From Frigoribacterium sp. Leaf415 (GTDB taxonomy: Bacteria; Actinomycetota; Actinomycetes; Actinomycetales; Microbacteriaceae): DNA of 64,000 nucleotides. Each line of letters starts with the position of its first letter. Position 1 is the first letter of the stretch. Of the stretch, positions 50,303-58,944 are shown piece by piece. The stretch spans positions 2,921,492 to 2,985,491 of the forward strand of contig NZ_LMQR01000001.1 of the NCBI RefSeq assembly GCF_001424645.1. Reading direction: 5' to 3'. The notes beneath the pieces were generated by a model that was not told where the DNA came from, did no database searches, and saw only the letters and a program-made list of their open reading frames with translations. A program made the translations under genes and the position numbers.

Positions 50303-51655
50303 ATGAGCGAACACGAGCCCACGACGACGGCCACCGCCGTGCCGGGCCCCGACTGGACCGAGCACGTCGTGTGGTGGCACGTGTACCCCCTGGGATTCGT
50401 CGGGGCGGACACGACGGGAGCGGACCGCTCGCCGGCACCGCGCCTCCTCGATCTCGTGCCCTGGCTGGACCACCTGCTGGCGCTCGGCGCCAACGGGCTC
50501 GCCCTCGGGCCGGTCTTCGCGTCGTCGACCCACGGCTACGACACGATCGACTGGTTCACGGTCGACCCGCGCCTCGGCACCGAGGCCGATCTCGTCACCC
50601 TGATCGAGGCCGCCCACGCGAAGGGCGTGAAGGTCATGCTCGACGGCGTCTTCAACCACGTCGGCCCCGAGTTCCCCGCACTGGTCGAGGCCCGTCGTGA
50701 CCCCGACTCCCGCGAGGCCTCGCTGTTCCGACGCGAGGCCGACGGCAGCCTGGGCACCTTCGAGGGGCACGGCGGGCTGATCGCCCTCGACCACTCGTCA
50801 CCCGAGGTGGCCCGCACGGTGACCGACGTCCTGATCCACTGGGCCGACCGCGGCGCCGACGCCTGGCGCCTCGACGCCGCCTACTCGGTGCCCTCGGAGT
50901 TCTGGGCGACCGTGCTGCCCCCGCTGCGCGAGCGGCACCCCGACGTGTACGTCGTCGGCGAGGTGCTGCACGGCGACTACGCCGCGGCCGTCCGCGACGG
51001 AGGCCTCGACTCGGTCACCCAGTACGAACTGTGGCAGGGCGTCTGGCACGCCCTGGCCGAGGTCAACCTGTTCGAGCTCGAGTGGGCGCTGCAGCGGCAC
51101 GACGGGTTCCTCGACGACTTCGTGCCGCTGACCTTCGTCGGCAACCACGACGTCACGCGCATCGCCAGCCAGATCGACGACGAGCGCCACCACGACCACG
51201 CGATCGTGCTGCTCTTCACGCTCGGCGGCACGCCGTCGGTCTACTACGGCGACGAGTTCGGGTTGCGGGCCGTCAAGGAGGCGCGGGTCGGCGGCGACGA
51301 CGCCGTGCGTCCCGCGTTCCCCTCGACGCCTGCCGAGGCTCCGGGTGCCGGCGTGCCGGACGCCCTCCCCGAGGTCCTCGCCCTGCACCAGGAACTGATC
51401 GGCGTGCGACGCCGGCACCCGTGGCTGCACACCGCCCGCAGCCGCACCGTGTCGGTCGCGAACGAGTCGCTCGTGCTCGAGGTGCGCGGGGTCTCGTCCG
51501 ACCAGGCGCTGGTCGTCGCACTCAACCTCGGCGACGACGAGCTGCGCGTGGCGGACCCCGCCCCGGGCGAATGGCTGGCCGGCCGGGACGCCGGCCTCGA
51601 CGGTGACGTCCTGTCGGTGGGGCCGCACGGCTGGGCGGTCGTCGCGCGCGCCTGA
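50303..51655 (+). CDS. GH13 alpha-amylase-family glycosidase
   Basis: 450 residues, (beta/alpha)8 GH13: VWWHVYPLGF, region I DGVFNHVG, region II (nucleophile Asp) in DAWRLDAAY, acid/base Glu in VYVVGEVLHG, region IV FVGNHDVTRI. Cytoplasmic, no signal. GH13 members act on alpha-glucans, maltodextrins or trehalose-type sugars; the exact substrate is not clear. VKEARVGGDDAVRP is a conserved segment that also contains a dispersed-motif copy. Confidence 0.92.
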   Translation: MSEHEPTTTATAVPGPDWTEHVVWWHVYPLGFVGADTTGADRSPAPRLLDLVPWLDHLLALGANGLALGPVFASSTHGYDTIDWFTVDPRLGTEADLVTLIEAAHAKGVKVMLDGVFNHVGPEFPALVEARRDPDSREASLFRREADGSLGTFEGHGGLIALDHSSPEVARTVTDVLIHWADRGADAWRLDAAYSVPSEFWATVLPPLRERHPDVYVVGEVLHGDYAAAVRDGGLDSVTQYELWQGVWHALAEVNLFELEWALQRHDGFLDDFVPLTFVGNHDVTRIASQIDDERHHDHAIVLLFTLGGTPSVYYGDEFGLRAVKEARVGGDDAVRPAFPSTPAEAPGAGVPDALPEVLALHQELIGVRRRHPWLHTARSRTVSVANESLVLEVRGVSSDQALVVALNLGDDELRVADPAPGEWLAGRDAGLDGDVLSVGPHGWAVVARA

Positions 51656-51760
51656 CCCGGCCCGCGCCTCCCGGGGTCGCCGGTCGAGGTCGTCCGTCGC
51701 TCGTGGGCATCCCCTGGGAGTCGCGACGAACCCGGCCGGGCCGTCGCTACCGTGCCACGC

Positions 51761-52582
51761 ATGGCTAAGACACGAGAGCTACTCATGACCTCGACCCTCG
51801 CCGTCGGTGCGCTGGTCGCCGCCACCGGGTGCACGTCCGACCCCGCCGTCACGGCCCCGACGGCCGCGAGCACGGGCTCGCCGAGTGCCACCGCGACGGC
51901 TGCCACCCCGGCCGACGCGCAGCAGGCCTCCGCCGAGCAGGCGATCGTCGTCCGCTACCTCGACGCGATCGCGGACGACGACACGGCCGCCGCGTGGGCT
52001 CTGCTCAGCCCCGAGGCGCAGCAGTTCTACGGCACCGAGCAGACCTTCGCGTCGTCCTCGCCGAGCGACGGGACGGTCACGCCCGACGAGGCGGCCGTCC
52101 TGGCCGACGCCGAACTCGCCTCCGCCGAGGGCCCCGAGGGCGCCTTCACCCTGGTGAGCGCCACGACCGACGACCTCGCCGACGCCTGGGTCGTACGCGA
52201 GACCTCCGACGGCCTCCGCGTCGACGACGCCGGCGTGCCGCCGACCGGTGACTCGCTCTACGAATGGGACAACCCGGCCGCCGGCGCCGAGGACCAGACC
52301 GCAGGAGGCGCGGCGTACGACACCACGGCCCCCGCGTCGATCTCGTTCGCCAGCCCGCAGAGCCAGGACCAGACCGAGCCGAGCGTCGTCGGCTACCCCG
52401 ACACGCTCTGGGTCTTCCTCGACGGGCAGCAGCTGCCGTCGATCGAGGCCGTGTCGGCCGGCTCGGGCAAGCGCTTCACGACGGAGGTCGGCGCGTCGAG
52501 CGGGGCCGGCCGCGGCCTCACCGTCGTGTGGCAGACGGGTGCCGACTCGCTCGGCTGGCGCAGCAGCACCGTCCTGCTCTGA
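51761..52582 (+). CDS. Lipoprotein of unknown function
   Basis: 273 residues from ATG 51761. Signal peptide with lipobox AATGC, a Thr/Ala/Ser linker, then a domain like nuclear-transport-factor-2 or DUF4878 in its first part (AEQAIVVRYLDAIADDDTAA). The C-terminal part (LWVFLDGQQLPSIEAVSAGS) is unknown. A TACCGT -10-like box ends seven bases before the start, so the leader is very short. Confidence 0.7.
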   Translation: MAKTRELLMTSTLAVGALVAATGCTSDPAVTAPTAASTGSPSATATAATPADAQQASAEQAIVVRYLDAIADDDTAAAWALLSPEAQQFYGTEQTFASSSPSDGTVTPDEAAVLADAELASAEGPEGAFTLVSATTDDLADAWVVRETSDGLRVDDAGVPPTGDSLYEWDNPAAGAEDQTAGGAAYDTTAPASISFASPQSQDQTEPSVVGYPDTLWVFLDGQQLPSIEAVSAGSGKRFTTEVGASSGAGRGLTVVWQTGADSLGWRSSTVLL

Positions 52583-52660
52583 GGTCTGAGCTCTGAGGCC
52601 CGAGGTCCCAGTTCCGTGCTCGCGCTCGTGACGGCCGGCCGCACCTCGTCCTCGCCGCCC

Positions 52661-52726
52661 CATGAACCCGGTTTCGAACGATGAACCCAGAAGCTCGTGG
52701 GTTCATCGTTCGAAACCGGGTTCATG
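52661..52726. terminator. Palindromic repeat family B, copy 2
   Basis: CATGAACCCGGTTTCGAACG pairs perfectly with its complement ending 52726; inner GATGAACCCA / TGGGTTCATC pairs too, leaving a loop around GAAGCTCG. Between convergent genes, as for the other B copies. Confidence 0.9.
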
Positions 52727-52799
52727 GGCGTGCGGCAGCCGTGCCGCCGCGGGCCACGGACAGTCGCGCGGCGGACGGCGGCGGGCAGCCGGGCCCTGC

Positions 52800-54008
52800 T
52801 CAGCGGCGGCGCAGCAGCGCCATCGCCTCGAGGTGCGGCGTCTGCGGGAACATGTCGAACACGCGCGTGGTGACCACGTCGAACGACGGCATGGCGTCCA
52901 GGTCGCTCGCCAGGGTGACGGGGTTGCAGCTCGAGTAGACGACGTGCTCGACGTCCGACTCCTCGAGCCAGCCGGCCAGCGTGGCGCCGATGCCGCGTCG
53001 CGGCGGGTTGACGATGACCAGCTCGGGAGGCGCGGTGCCGCTCCCCGGGGACCCCGGCTCCGCGGATGCGGATGCGGACGCGGATGCCGACGCGGTCGTC
53101 GCGAACCGGGTCGCGTCGTCCGCCGCGAAGCGCACGTGCTCGAGGCCTGCTCGACGGGCGCTGCGCCGGGCGCTGGCCACCGCCTCCTCGCTGGTCTCGA
53201 TGCCGACGACCTCGCGGTGCCCGTGCCGACTCGTCCGGCCGGCGCCCGGGCGCGCGACGTGCAGGGCGAACCCTCCGACGCCGCAGTAGAGGTCCCACAC
53301 GGTGGCCGGGTCGATCGTGTCGACCCACTCGGCGGCCTGCGCGTACAGCCCGGCCGCGATCGCCGTGTTCGTCTGGAAGAAGCTCTGCGGGCGCAGCTCG
53401 AGGTCGACCCCGCCGAGCTGCATGGTGAGCGTCTCGCGGTCGGTCAGCACGATCTCGTCGGCGCCCTCGAGCACGGCCTTGTGCTCGGGCAGCAGGTTGA
53501 CCGACACGACCGCCACCTGCGGCAGGGCCTCGAGCAGCCAGGGCAGCTCGGCCCGTAGCCGCGGCAGGGCCTGCTCGCTCCGCAGCACGAAGCGCACCAT
53601 GAGCTCGCCCGAGGGTGACTCGGTCACGTGCACGTACTTCGCCTCGCCGCGGCGTTTCGGCACGTCGTACGGCAGGAGGCGCGCGCGGGTCACGAACGCC
53701 GCCAGCGTCGGCAGCACCTCCTGGATGCCCGCCGTGTGCAACCCGCACCCGCGCAGGTCGACGCCCTGCCCGCGTCCGTCGAGGATGCCGAGCGTCGGCT
53801 CGTCGATCGTGCCGCCGACGACCATCTTCGCCTTGTTGCGGAACCCCGACTCGGGGCTGGTCAGCGTCGGCAGCCAGGCCGCGGGGGAGTGGCGCTCGCC
53901 GAGGAGGTCGCGGACGCGCGCCTCCTTCTCGGCGACCTGCACCGGGTAGGGGCGGTCGAGGAGCGTGCACGAACGGCACAGTCCCGCGTCGAAGTAGTCG
54001 CACTGCAT
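52800..54008 (-). CDS. rlmC: 23S rRNA (uracil-5-)-methyltransferase RlmC
   Basis: 402 residues. Iron-sulfur cysteines in CDYFDAGLCRSC and a later GCGLH, the SAM motif WDLYCGVGGFALH, NPPRRG, and nucleophile Cys in VYSSCNPVTL. This is the RlmC/RumB pattern (no TRAM domain), which methylates U747 of 23S rRNA. A Ser-Ala repeat (SASASASASA) and Gly/Pro segment, from a GCGGAT hexamer repeat plus a motif copy, is inserted in the Rossmann part. Confidence 0.92.
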   Translation of the reverse strand: MQCDYFDAGLCRSCTLLDRPYPVQVAEKEARVRDLLGERHSPAAWLPTLTSPESGFRNKAKMVVGGTIDEPTLGILDGRGQGVDLRGCGLHTAGIQEVLPTLAAFVTRARLLPYDVPKRRGEAKYVHVTESPSGELMVRFVLRSEQALPRLRAELPWLLEALPQVAVVSVNLLPEHKAVLEGADEIVLTDRETLTMQLGGVDLELRPQSFFQTNTAIAAGLYAQAAEWVDTIDPATVWDLYCGVGGFALHVARPGAGRTSRHGHREVVGIETSEEAVASARRSARRAGLEHVRFAADDATRFATTASASASASASAEPGSPGSGTAPPELVIVNPPRRGIGATLAGWLEESDVEHVVYSSCNPVTLASDLDAMPSFDVVTTRVFDMFPQTPHLEAMALLRRR

Positions 54009-54078
54009 GGCGGGCCGAGTCTAGGCGAGGGGCGCCGGGTGGCGGCCCGCGCCTCCTCGGCTGCCCCGCCCCTCGCGT

Positions 54079-54136
54079 CGAGATGTCACGACTTGCCGCT
54101 CAGGTCCGGACGTGAGCGGCACGTCGTGACATCTCG
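54079..54136. repeat. Palindromic repeat family A, copy 5
   Basis: CGAGATGTCACGACTTGCCG ... with centre CAGGTCCGGACGTG and one arm mismatch (CGGCACG). Between rlmC and the TauE gene, both minus strand. Confidence 0.92.
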
Positions 54137-54153
54137 GCGGGATGCGGCCCGGG

Positions 54154-54879
54154 TCAGAGCTGGGTGATGCCGCGGACGAGGGCGAGGGCGCTGCCGACTG
54201 CGGCGAGCGTCAGGACGAGGATGCGGCCGACCCGGGCCGGCACGACCTTGCTGAGGTGGTGCCCGACGAACGCGCCGACGAACAGCAGGCCGAGGGCTCC
54301 CGCCCACACGGGGATCGGCTCGGAGGGGATGCCCTTCGTCAGCACCGAGGTCAGGTTGACCGCCAGCAGGAACACCTGGCCGGTGCCCACGAAGACCTCG
54401 CGCGGCCACCGGTCGCTCGTCGCGTGCACCGTGAGCGCCGGGCCGCCGACGCCGGCCGTCACGTTCATGAAGCCGCCCAGTGCCCCGGCGGCGACGGCCC
54501 CGACCCGGCCGGGCAGGAGGCGCGCGCGGCTCGAGAACGCCATCACCAGCACTCCGACCAGGGCCAGGGCGCCCACCGCGATGGTCAGCGGACCGGTCGG
54601 GGCGGTCTGCACGACCCACGCGCCGATCGGGATCGTCACGAGCGCGGGCAGGACGAGGAGGGCCGCCGTCCGCCACCGCACCGTGCGCCAGGTGCTCGCC
54701 AGCACGACGAGCGCGAGCACGGCGGCGAGGGCGTTGCCGACCGAGACGCCAGCCTCGGGGCCGAGGACCACGACGAGCAGGGGTGCGGCGGTGAGCGCGA
54801 AGCCGATGCCCGCCATGCGCTGCGTCAGGGCGCCGACCACGATGGCCGCGGCGGCGAGGGCGAGCGTCAGCGGGGTCAC
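54154..54879 (-). CDS. TauE/SafE-family anion permease
   Basis: 241 residues, about seven to eight helices. GALTQRMAGIGFALTAAPLL is the first family repeat and GGFMNVTAGVGGPALTVHA the second. Members export sulfite, sulfoacetate or related anions, or have unknown roles. Substrate not predictable here. Single gene. Confidence 0.9.
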   Translation of the reverse strand: MTPLTLALAAAAIVVGALTQRMAGIGFALTAAPLLVVVLGPEAGVSVGNALAAVLALVVLASTWRTVRWRTAALLVLPALVTIPIGAWVVQTAPTGPLTIAVGALALVGVLVMAFSSRARLLPGRVGAVAAGALGGFMNVTAGVGGPALTVHATSDRWPREVFVGTGQVFLLAVNLTSVLTKGIPSEPIPVWAGALGLLFVGAFVGHHLSKVVPARVGRILVLTLAAVGSALALVRGITQL

Positions 54880-54951
54880 GCCGCCACGCTACCGGGCGTG
54901 GGTGCGGAGGCGCGGCGCTGTGCCAGCAACGGGCCACGACGCCAGGCGGTG

Positions 54952-54984
54952 AGCACAGCGCCAGGACTAGTCGTGGCGCTGTGC
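54952..54984. repeat. Inverted repeat in divergent promoter region
   Basis: AGCACAGCGCCA pairs with TGGCGCTGTGC; neighbouring words CACGACGCCAGG and CTCGTGGTGTTGTG echo the nested repeat at 10347-10403. It lies between the divergent TauE and 103-residue genes. Confidence 0.55.
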
Positions 54985-55023
54985 CCATCTCGTGGTGTTG
55001 TGCGGCGTCAGTAGGGTGGCGGC

Positions 55024-55335
55024 ATGACCGACTCGTCGAAGACCGTCCAGTTGCGCCGCTACGAGCTCGTCGAGGGGGTGCTCGACGACTTCGTCGCCTG
55101 GTTCACCTGGACGCTGATCCCCGCCCGGCTGTCCGAGGGCTTCGAGATCGAGTTCGCCTACGCCGACCGCGACGCGAACCAGTTCGTCTGGGCCGTCAGC
55201 ACCCCGGGCGACGCCGCGCGGTTCGCCGAGGTCGAGGCCGCCTACCTGCAGTCCGAGGCGCGCGCCGCGGCGTTCGCCGGCCAGCCCGTGCGGGTGGCGA
55301 CGCAGCACGTCACGCTCGTCGAGCCCGTCGCCTGA
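55024..55335 (+). CDS. Small NIPSNAP/dimeric-barrel-like protein
   Basis: 103 residues. VQLRRYELVEGVLDDFVAWF, then FEIEFAYADRDANQFVWAVS, suggests one ferredoxin-like alpha/beta barrel monomer as in NIPSNAP proteins. This is judged from pattern only. No partner gene. Confidence 0.6.
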   Translation: MTDSSKTVQLRRYELVEGVLDDFVAWFTWTLIPARLSEGFEIEFAYADRDANQFVWAVSTPGDAARFAEVEAAYLQSEARAAAFAGQPVRVATQHVTLVEPVA

Positions 55336-55351
55336 CCGCCCCGCCCGACGA

Positions 55352-55409
55352 CACCGCCGAGTGGACAGGACGCCGCCGAACACCGCGGTGTCTCGTCCAC
55401 TCGGCGGTG
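55352..55409. terminator. 15-bp perfect hairpin between convergent genes
   Basis: CACCGCCGAGTGGAC (55352-55366) and GTCCACTCGGCGGTG (55395-55409); inside, CCGCCGAACACCGCGGTG pairs in part. It resembles family C in GAGTGG..CCACTC but has different ends. Confidence 0.75.
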
Positions 55410-55460
55410 CCCCGTCAGCACGGCCGACGTCGGTGCGGTGACGGCTCCGGGCAGGCCCGA

Positions 55461-56159
55461 CTAGAGGGCGTCGACGAACATCTGGGTCGCGAGCGGCACG
55501 TTCGTGGCGTTCGACGACGGGTCCCAGCCGACGACCGCGACGGCGTCGCCGCCGACGCGGGCGGTCAGGCCGACCAGGGTGAAGCTGCCGCCGCCGACGG
55601 TGCCCGTGACGCGCCAGCCGAGCGATTCGTCGGTGCCCGTGAGGGTCGGCTCGGTGGTCTCGACCGTGGTCTGCACGGGCTGGCCCTGCATCGTGAAGAG
55701 GGCGGTGCCGTCCGCGCAGCGGGTCAGGGCGTCGGACGCCTCGGCGACCAGGGCCGAGGCCGCGTCGTCGTCACCCGTGCTCGCGACGACGGCGGTCATC
55801 GAGCGGTCGTTGCTCGTGCCGAACTCGAGCGCACCGTCGGGGGCGGCGTCGTCCCAGCCGACGCCGAACGGGGCGAGGCAGCTCGGGTCGCTCGCGGTCA
55901 ACCCCGGGTAGACCGAGTCGAGCAGCTGGTCGGTCGTGTCGAACTCGTCGGGCACGAACTGGATGCCCGTGAAGACGGACGCCAGTTCGGCGTCCGAGAG
56001 GGCGGCCGAGGAGGCGTCGGCGGTCGCCGTGGCCGACGGGCTCGCCGCGGTGGTGGCGCTCGGCGTCGTGGTCGGCTCGTCGCCGGCACCCCCTGAGCAC
56101 CCGGTCAGCAGCAACACGAGAGCGGCGGCCCCGACGGGCAGCGTGATCCTGATCGACAT
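55461..56159 (-). CDS. Lipoprotein of unknown function
   Basis: 232 residues. Signal peptide with lipobox LTGC, a Thr/Ser/Ala linker to about 50, then a domain with DAELASVFTGIQFVPDEFDT and two cysteines (PSCLAP, LTRCADG) that may pair. The layout recalls secreted sensor-like lipoproteins of actinobacteria. Not assigned to a family. Confidence 0.7.
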   Translation of the reverse strand: MSIRITLPVGAAALVLLLTGCSGGAGDEPTTTPSATTAASPSATATADASSAALSDAELASVFTGIQFVPDEFDTTDQLLDSVYPGLTASDPSCLAPFGVGWDDAAPDGALEFGTSNDRSMTAVVASTGDDDAASALVAEASDALTRCADGTALFTMQGQPVQTTVETTEPTLTGTDESLGWRVTGTVGGGSFTLVGLTARVGGDAVAVVGWDPSSNATNVPLATQMFVDAL

Positions 56160-56210
56160 GTCGTCCCCTCCGTCCGGGCACCCCCGTGGCCCCGCGACGC
56201 CCCGAGGCTA

Positions 56211-56753
56211 TCAGCGGGTCGTGGCGTCGTGAGGCTCGTCCCGGGCTCCGGGGTCGGCGCGCGCGTGCTGTTCGAGACGGACGTTCGCGGCGGTCGCGGC
56301 CGCGGTCATCCGCGAGAGGAAGTCCAGGACGACCCGCGCCTCCTCGGCCGTGGTGGCCTTGAGGGCGCCGGCGATCTCGGCGCCGGAGAACGCCAGGAAC
56401 CGACCGCTCTCGGCCCGCGCGCCGTCGGTGGGACGGAGGGTCACCCGTCGCCGGTCGCTGCTCTCGCGGTGCCGACCGACGTGCCCTGCCGCCTCGAGCC
56501 GGTCGATCAACACCGTCGTTGCGCCCGAGGTCATGCCGATCCGTCGCGAGAGCCGAGCAGGCGAGAGCGGTTCGCCGGCCTGCTCGGCCCAGACGATCTG
56601 GCCGAGGGCGTTGGCGTCCGACCCGGGCAGGCGCATCCAGGACGACAGATGGCGGGTGAGCTCGTCGAAGGTGACGGCCCAGTCCCGCAAGCCATGCATC
56701 ACGGCGACCTCACCCTCGGACCATTCCGCGCTCAACGGGTCGATCTCGTCCAT
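56211..56753 (-). CDS. MarR-family transcriptional regulator
   Basis: 180 residues. A winged helix: LGQIVWAEQAGEPLSPARLS, RIGMTSGATTVLIDRLEAAG, RRESSDRRRVTLRPT (wing). It diverges from the flavin monooxygenase gene, with two operator-like repeats between them, so it should repress both in the usual MarR manner. Ligand unknown. Confidence 0.93.
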   Translation of the reverse strand: MDEIDPLSAEWSEGEVAVMHGLRDWAVTFDELTRHLSSWMRLPGSDANALGQIVWAEQAGEPLSPARLSRRIGMTSGATTVLIDRLEAAGHVGRHRESSDRRRVTLRPTDGARAESGRFLAFSGAEIAGALKATTAEEARVVLDFLSRMTAAATAANVRLEQHARADPGARDEPHDATTR

Positions 56754-56761
56754 GCCTCAAC

Positions 56762-56790
56762 CTTTACTGTGTAGTAGCTTTACTGTAAAG
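56762..56790. promoter_or_regulatory. MarR operator pair
   Basis: CTTTAC T GTAAAG (56778-56790) is a perfect palindrome; CTTTAC T GTGTAG (56762-56774) is an imperfect second copy 16 bases upstream. The AT-rich pair lies 9-37 bases before the MarR start and upstream of the monooxygenase. Confidence 0.8.
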
Positions 56791-56854
56791 CACGGAGGTG
56801 CGGCGAGCGATCGCGAGCACGTCACCTCCCCGACGAGGACGGACGAGGGACGAC

Positions 56855-58165
56855 ATGACCGCACCGCACGCAGTGATCTCCGGAGCCAGCATCGCAGGAC
56901 TCTCGGCCGCCTGGTGGCTGCGCCGGACCGGTTGGGCCGTGACGGTCGTCGAACGGGCGCCGGCCTTCCGCGACGGCGGCCAGAACGTCGACGTCCGTGG
57001 CGTCGCGCGCGAGGTCCTCGACCGCATGGGACTCGTCGAGGCGGTCCGGCGTGTCAACACGACCGAGACGGGCGCCGTGCTCGTCGACCGGGACGGCGCG
57101 GTCACCGCAGAGCTGCCGTCCGACGGTGCGGACGGCGCCACCGCCGAGCTCGAGGTGCTGCGCGGCGACCTCGCTCGGACGATCCTCGACGCGCTTCCGG
57201 ACGGGGTGCAGTTCGTCTACGGCGAGACCGTCGAGGACGTCGACGACACGGACGGCGGTCTGGCCCCGGGGCGGGTGACCATCCGGACGAGCACCGGCCG
57301 CGTGCTGCACGCGGACCTGCTCGTCGTGGCCGAGGGCGTCCGCTCGCGGACCCGCGACCGTCTCTTCGCGGGCGCCGGAGCCGTCGACACGCGCGACCTC
57401 GGCGTGACCATGGCGTTCGGGACGATCCCCCGCACACCGTCGGACGACGACCGGTGGCGCTGGTACAACGCCGTGGGCGGCCGCCAGGTGCACCTGCGGC
57501 CCGATCCGTACGGAACCACCCGCGCGATCCTCGCCTACGCGGGCGACGACGACCTGGCGGGCCGGGACCGGGACGAGACCCAGGCGCGGCTCCGGCAGCG
57601 CTATGCCGACGCGGGCTGGCAGACACAGCGCGTGCTCGACGGATTCGCATCGTCCGACGACGTCTACGTGGACGAGTTGACGCAGATCCGCATGCCGAAG
57701 TGGCGTCGGGGACGCGTCTGCGTCGTCGGTGACGCGGCCTGGTGCGTCACACCCATGGGCGGGGGAGGCGCGTCGTTGGCCCTCACGAGCGGTTACGTGC
57801 TCGCGGCCTCGCTGTCACGGGTGGACACCGCCTCGGGGCCGATCGACCGGGCCGGGCTCGACGCGGCGCTCGGGGCCTTCGACGAGTGGATGCGGCCCCT
57901 GGTCGACAAGATCCAGGGCATCCCGAAAGGCATCGTGCGCTTCGCCTACCCACGCACCCGACTCGGGCTGGCCGCCCGGGGCGTCGCCGACAAGGTCCTC
58001 ACCTCGGCGCTCGCCAAGCCCCTCGCCGCGAGGCTCACCCGCGTCGCCGACAGCGACCGTCCCCTACCCGAGCTGGCTGCGGGCGCATCGGCGTCGTCGG
58101 CCCGGGCGGCCGACGGGAGGGAGGCCCCGGACCGCTCGGCTCAGGGCAGCAGGCCCGAGCGGTAG
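56855..58165 (+). CDS. FAD-dependent monooxygenase (PHBH-like)
   Basis: 436 residues. GASIAGLSAAWWL nucleotide loop, an internal RGDLARTI (DG-type region near LVVAEGVRSRTR), and CVVGDAAWCVTPMGGGGASL. Group A flavin monooxygenase of the TetX/PHBH class. ATG 56855 with GAGGGACG upstream. Regulated by the divergent MarR gene, so possibly part of a response to an aromatic compound or antibiotic. Its last 25 bases overlap the convergent response regulator. Confidence 0.92.
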   Translation: MTAPHAVISGASIAGLSAAWWLRRTGWAVTVVERAPAFRDGGQNVDVRGVAREVLDRMGLVEAVRRVNTTETGAVLVDRDGAVTAELPSDGADGATAELEVLRGDLARTILDALPDGVQFVYGETVEDVDDTDGGLAPGRVTIRTSTGRVLHADLLVVAEGVRSRTRDRLFAGAGAVDTRDLGVTMAFGTIPRTPSDDDRWRWYNAVGGRQVHLRPDPYGTTRAILAYAGDDDLAGRDRDETQARLRQRYADAGWQTQRVLDGFASSDDVYVDELTQIRMPKWRRGRVCVVGDAAWCVTPMGGGGASLALTSGYVLAASLSRVDTASGPIDRAGLDAALGAFDEWMRPLVDKIQGIPKGIVRFAYPRTRLGLAARGVADKVLTSALAKPLAARLTRVADSDRPLPELAAGASASSARAADGREAPDRSAQGSRPER

Positions 58166-58944
58166 GCCCAGACGACGGTCTGCAGCCGGTCGCGGGTGCC
58201 GAGCTTGGTCGTGATGCGCGTGAGGTGCGACTTGACCGTGCTCGTCTCGACCACCAGGCGCTCGCCGATCTCGTCGTTCGACAGCCCCTCGCCGAGCAGG
58301 CGGACGAGCTCGCGCTCGCGTTCCGTCAGGACGTCGGGCGACGGCTCGACCGCCGACGTCCGCCGGCGCCGCGTGAACTCGGCGATCACCCGCCGCGTGG
58401 TGGCGCCGTCGATCGCGGCCCGCCCCGACGCCAGGGCCCGGACGGCACCGACGAACTCGTCGGGCTCGACGTCCTTGAGCACGAACCCGCTTGCGCCCGC
58501 CTCGAGGGCACCGAACACGTACTCGTCGAGGTCGAAGGTCGTGGCGACGAGGACCGCGGGGGCGCTCGCTGACCCGACCCGCGCCTCCTGCCCGTCGACG
58601 GCATCCGCGCCGAGGGCCGGACCGCTGCCGAGGGGCGGGCCGCCGCCGAGGGCCGGACCGCTGCCGAGGGGCGCTGACGAGCCGAGGCCGCCGGCAGCGG
58701 CCGTTCCCGCGCCACCGGGCCCGACCCGGGTGTCGACGATCGCCCGCGTCGCCTCGATGCCGTCTCCGCCGGGCATGCGCACGTCCATCACGACGACGTC
58801 GGGGCGGGTGCGTCGCACGACCTCGACCGCCTCGCGCCCGCCGGACGCCTCGCCGACGACCTCGATGCCTCCCGCCGTCTCGAGCACGACCCGGAAGCCG
58901 GTGCGCACGATCGCCTGGTCGTCGACCAGCACGACCCGGATCAT
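58141..58944 (-). CDS. NarL-family response regulator with long receiver insertion
   Basis: 267 residues. Receiver: DDQAIVR, Asp54 in VVMDVRMPGG, TTFDLDEYVF, FVLKDVEP; LuxR HTH from about 195 (LTERERELVRLLGEGLSNDE). Between EATRAIVDTR (helix 3) and PAVLVATTF (strand 4), where relatives have about three residues, lie about 55 Gly/Ala/Pro-rich residues (72-128). They include a 36-bp tandem repeat (LGSGPALG twice) and a dispersed-motif copy. All catalytic residues remain. Coupled to the kinase (ATGA). Confidence 0.9.
   Translation of the reverse strand: MIRVVLVDDQAIVRTGFRVVLETAGGIEVVGEASGGREAVEVVRRTRPDVVVMDVRMPGGDGIEATRAIVDTRVGPGGAGTAAAGGLGSSAPLGSGPALGGGPPLGSGPALGADAVDGQEARVGSASAPAVLVATTFDLDEYVFGALEAGASGFVLKDVEPDEFVGAVRALASGRAAIDGATTRRVIAEFTRRRRTSAVEPSPDVLTERERELVRLLGEGLSNDEIGERLVVETSTVKSHLTRITTKLGTRDRLQTVVWAYRSGLLP
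58609..58673. repeat. 36-bp period tandem repeat inside the receiver domain
   Basis: A 29-base block (starting GCCGAGGGCCGGACCGCTGC) occurs identically at 58609-58637 and 58645-58673 with a 7-base spacer, coding LGSGPALG each time. Period a multiple of three, so the frame is kept. Confidence 0.92.
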
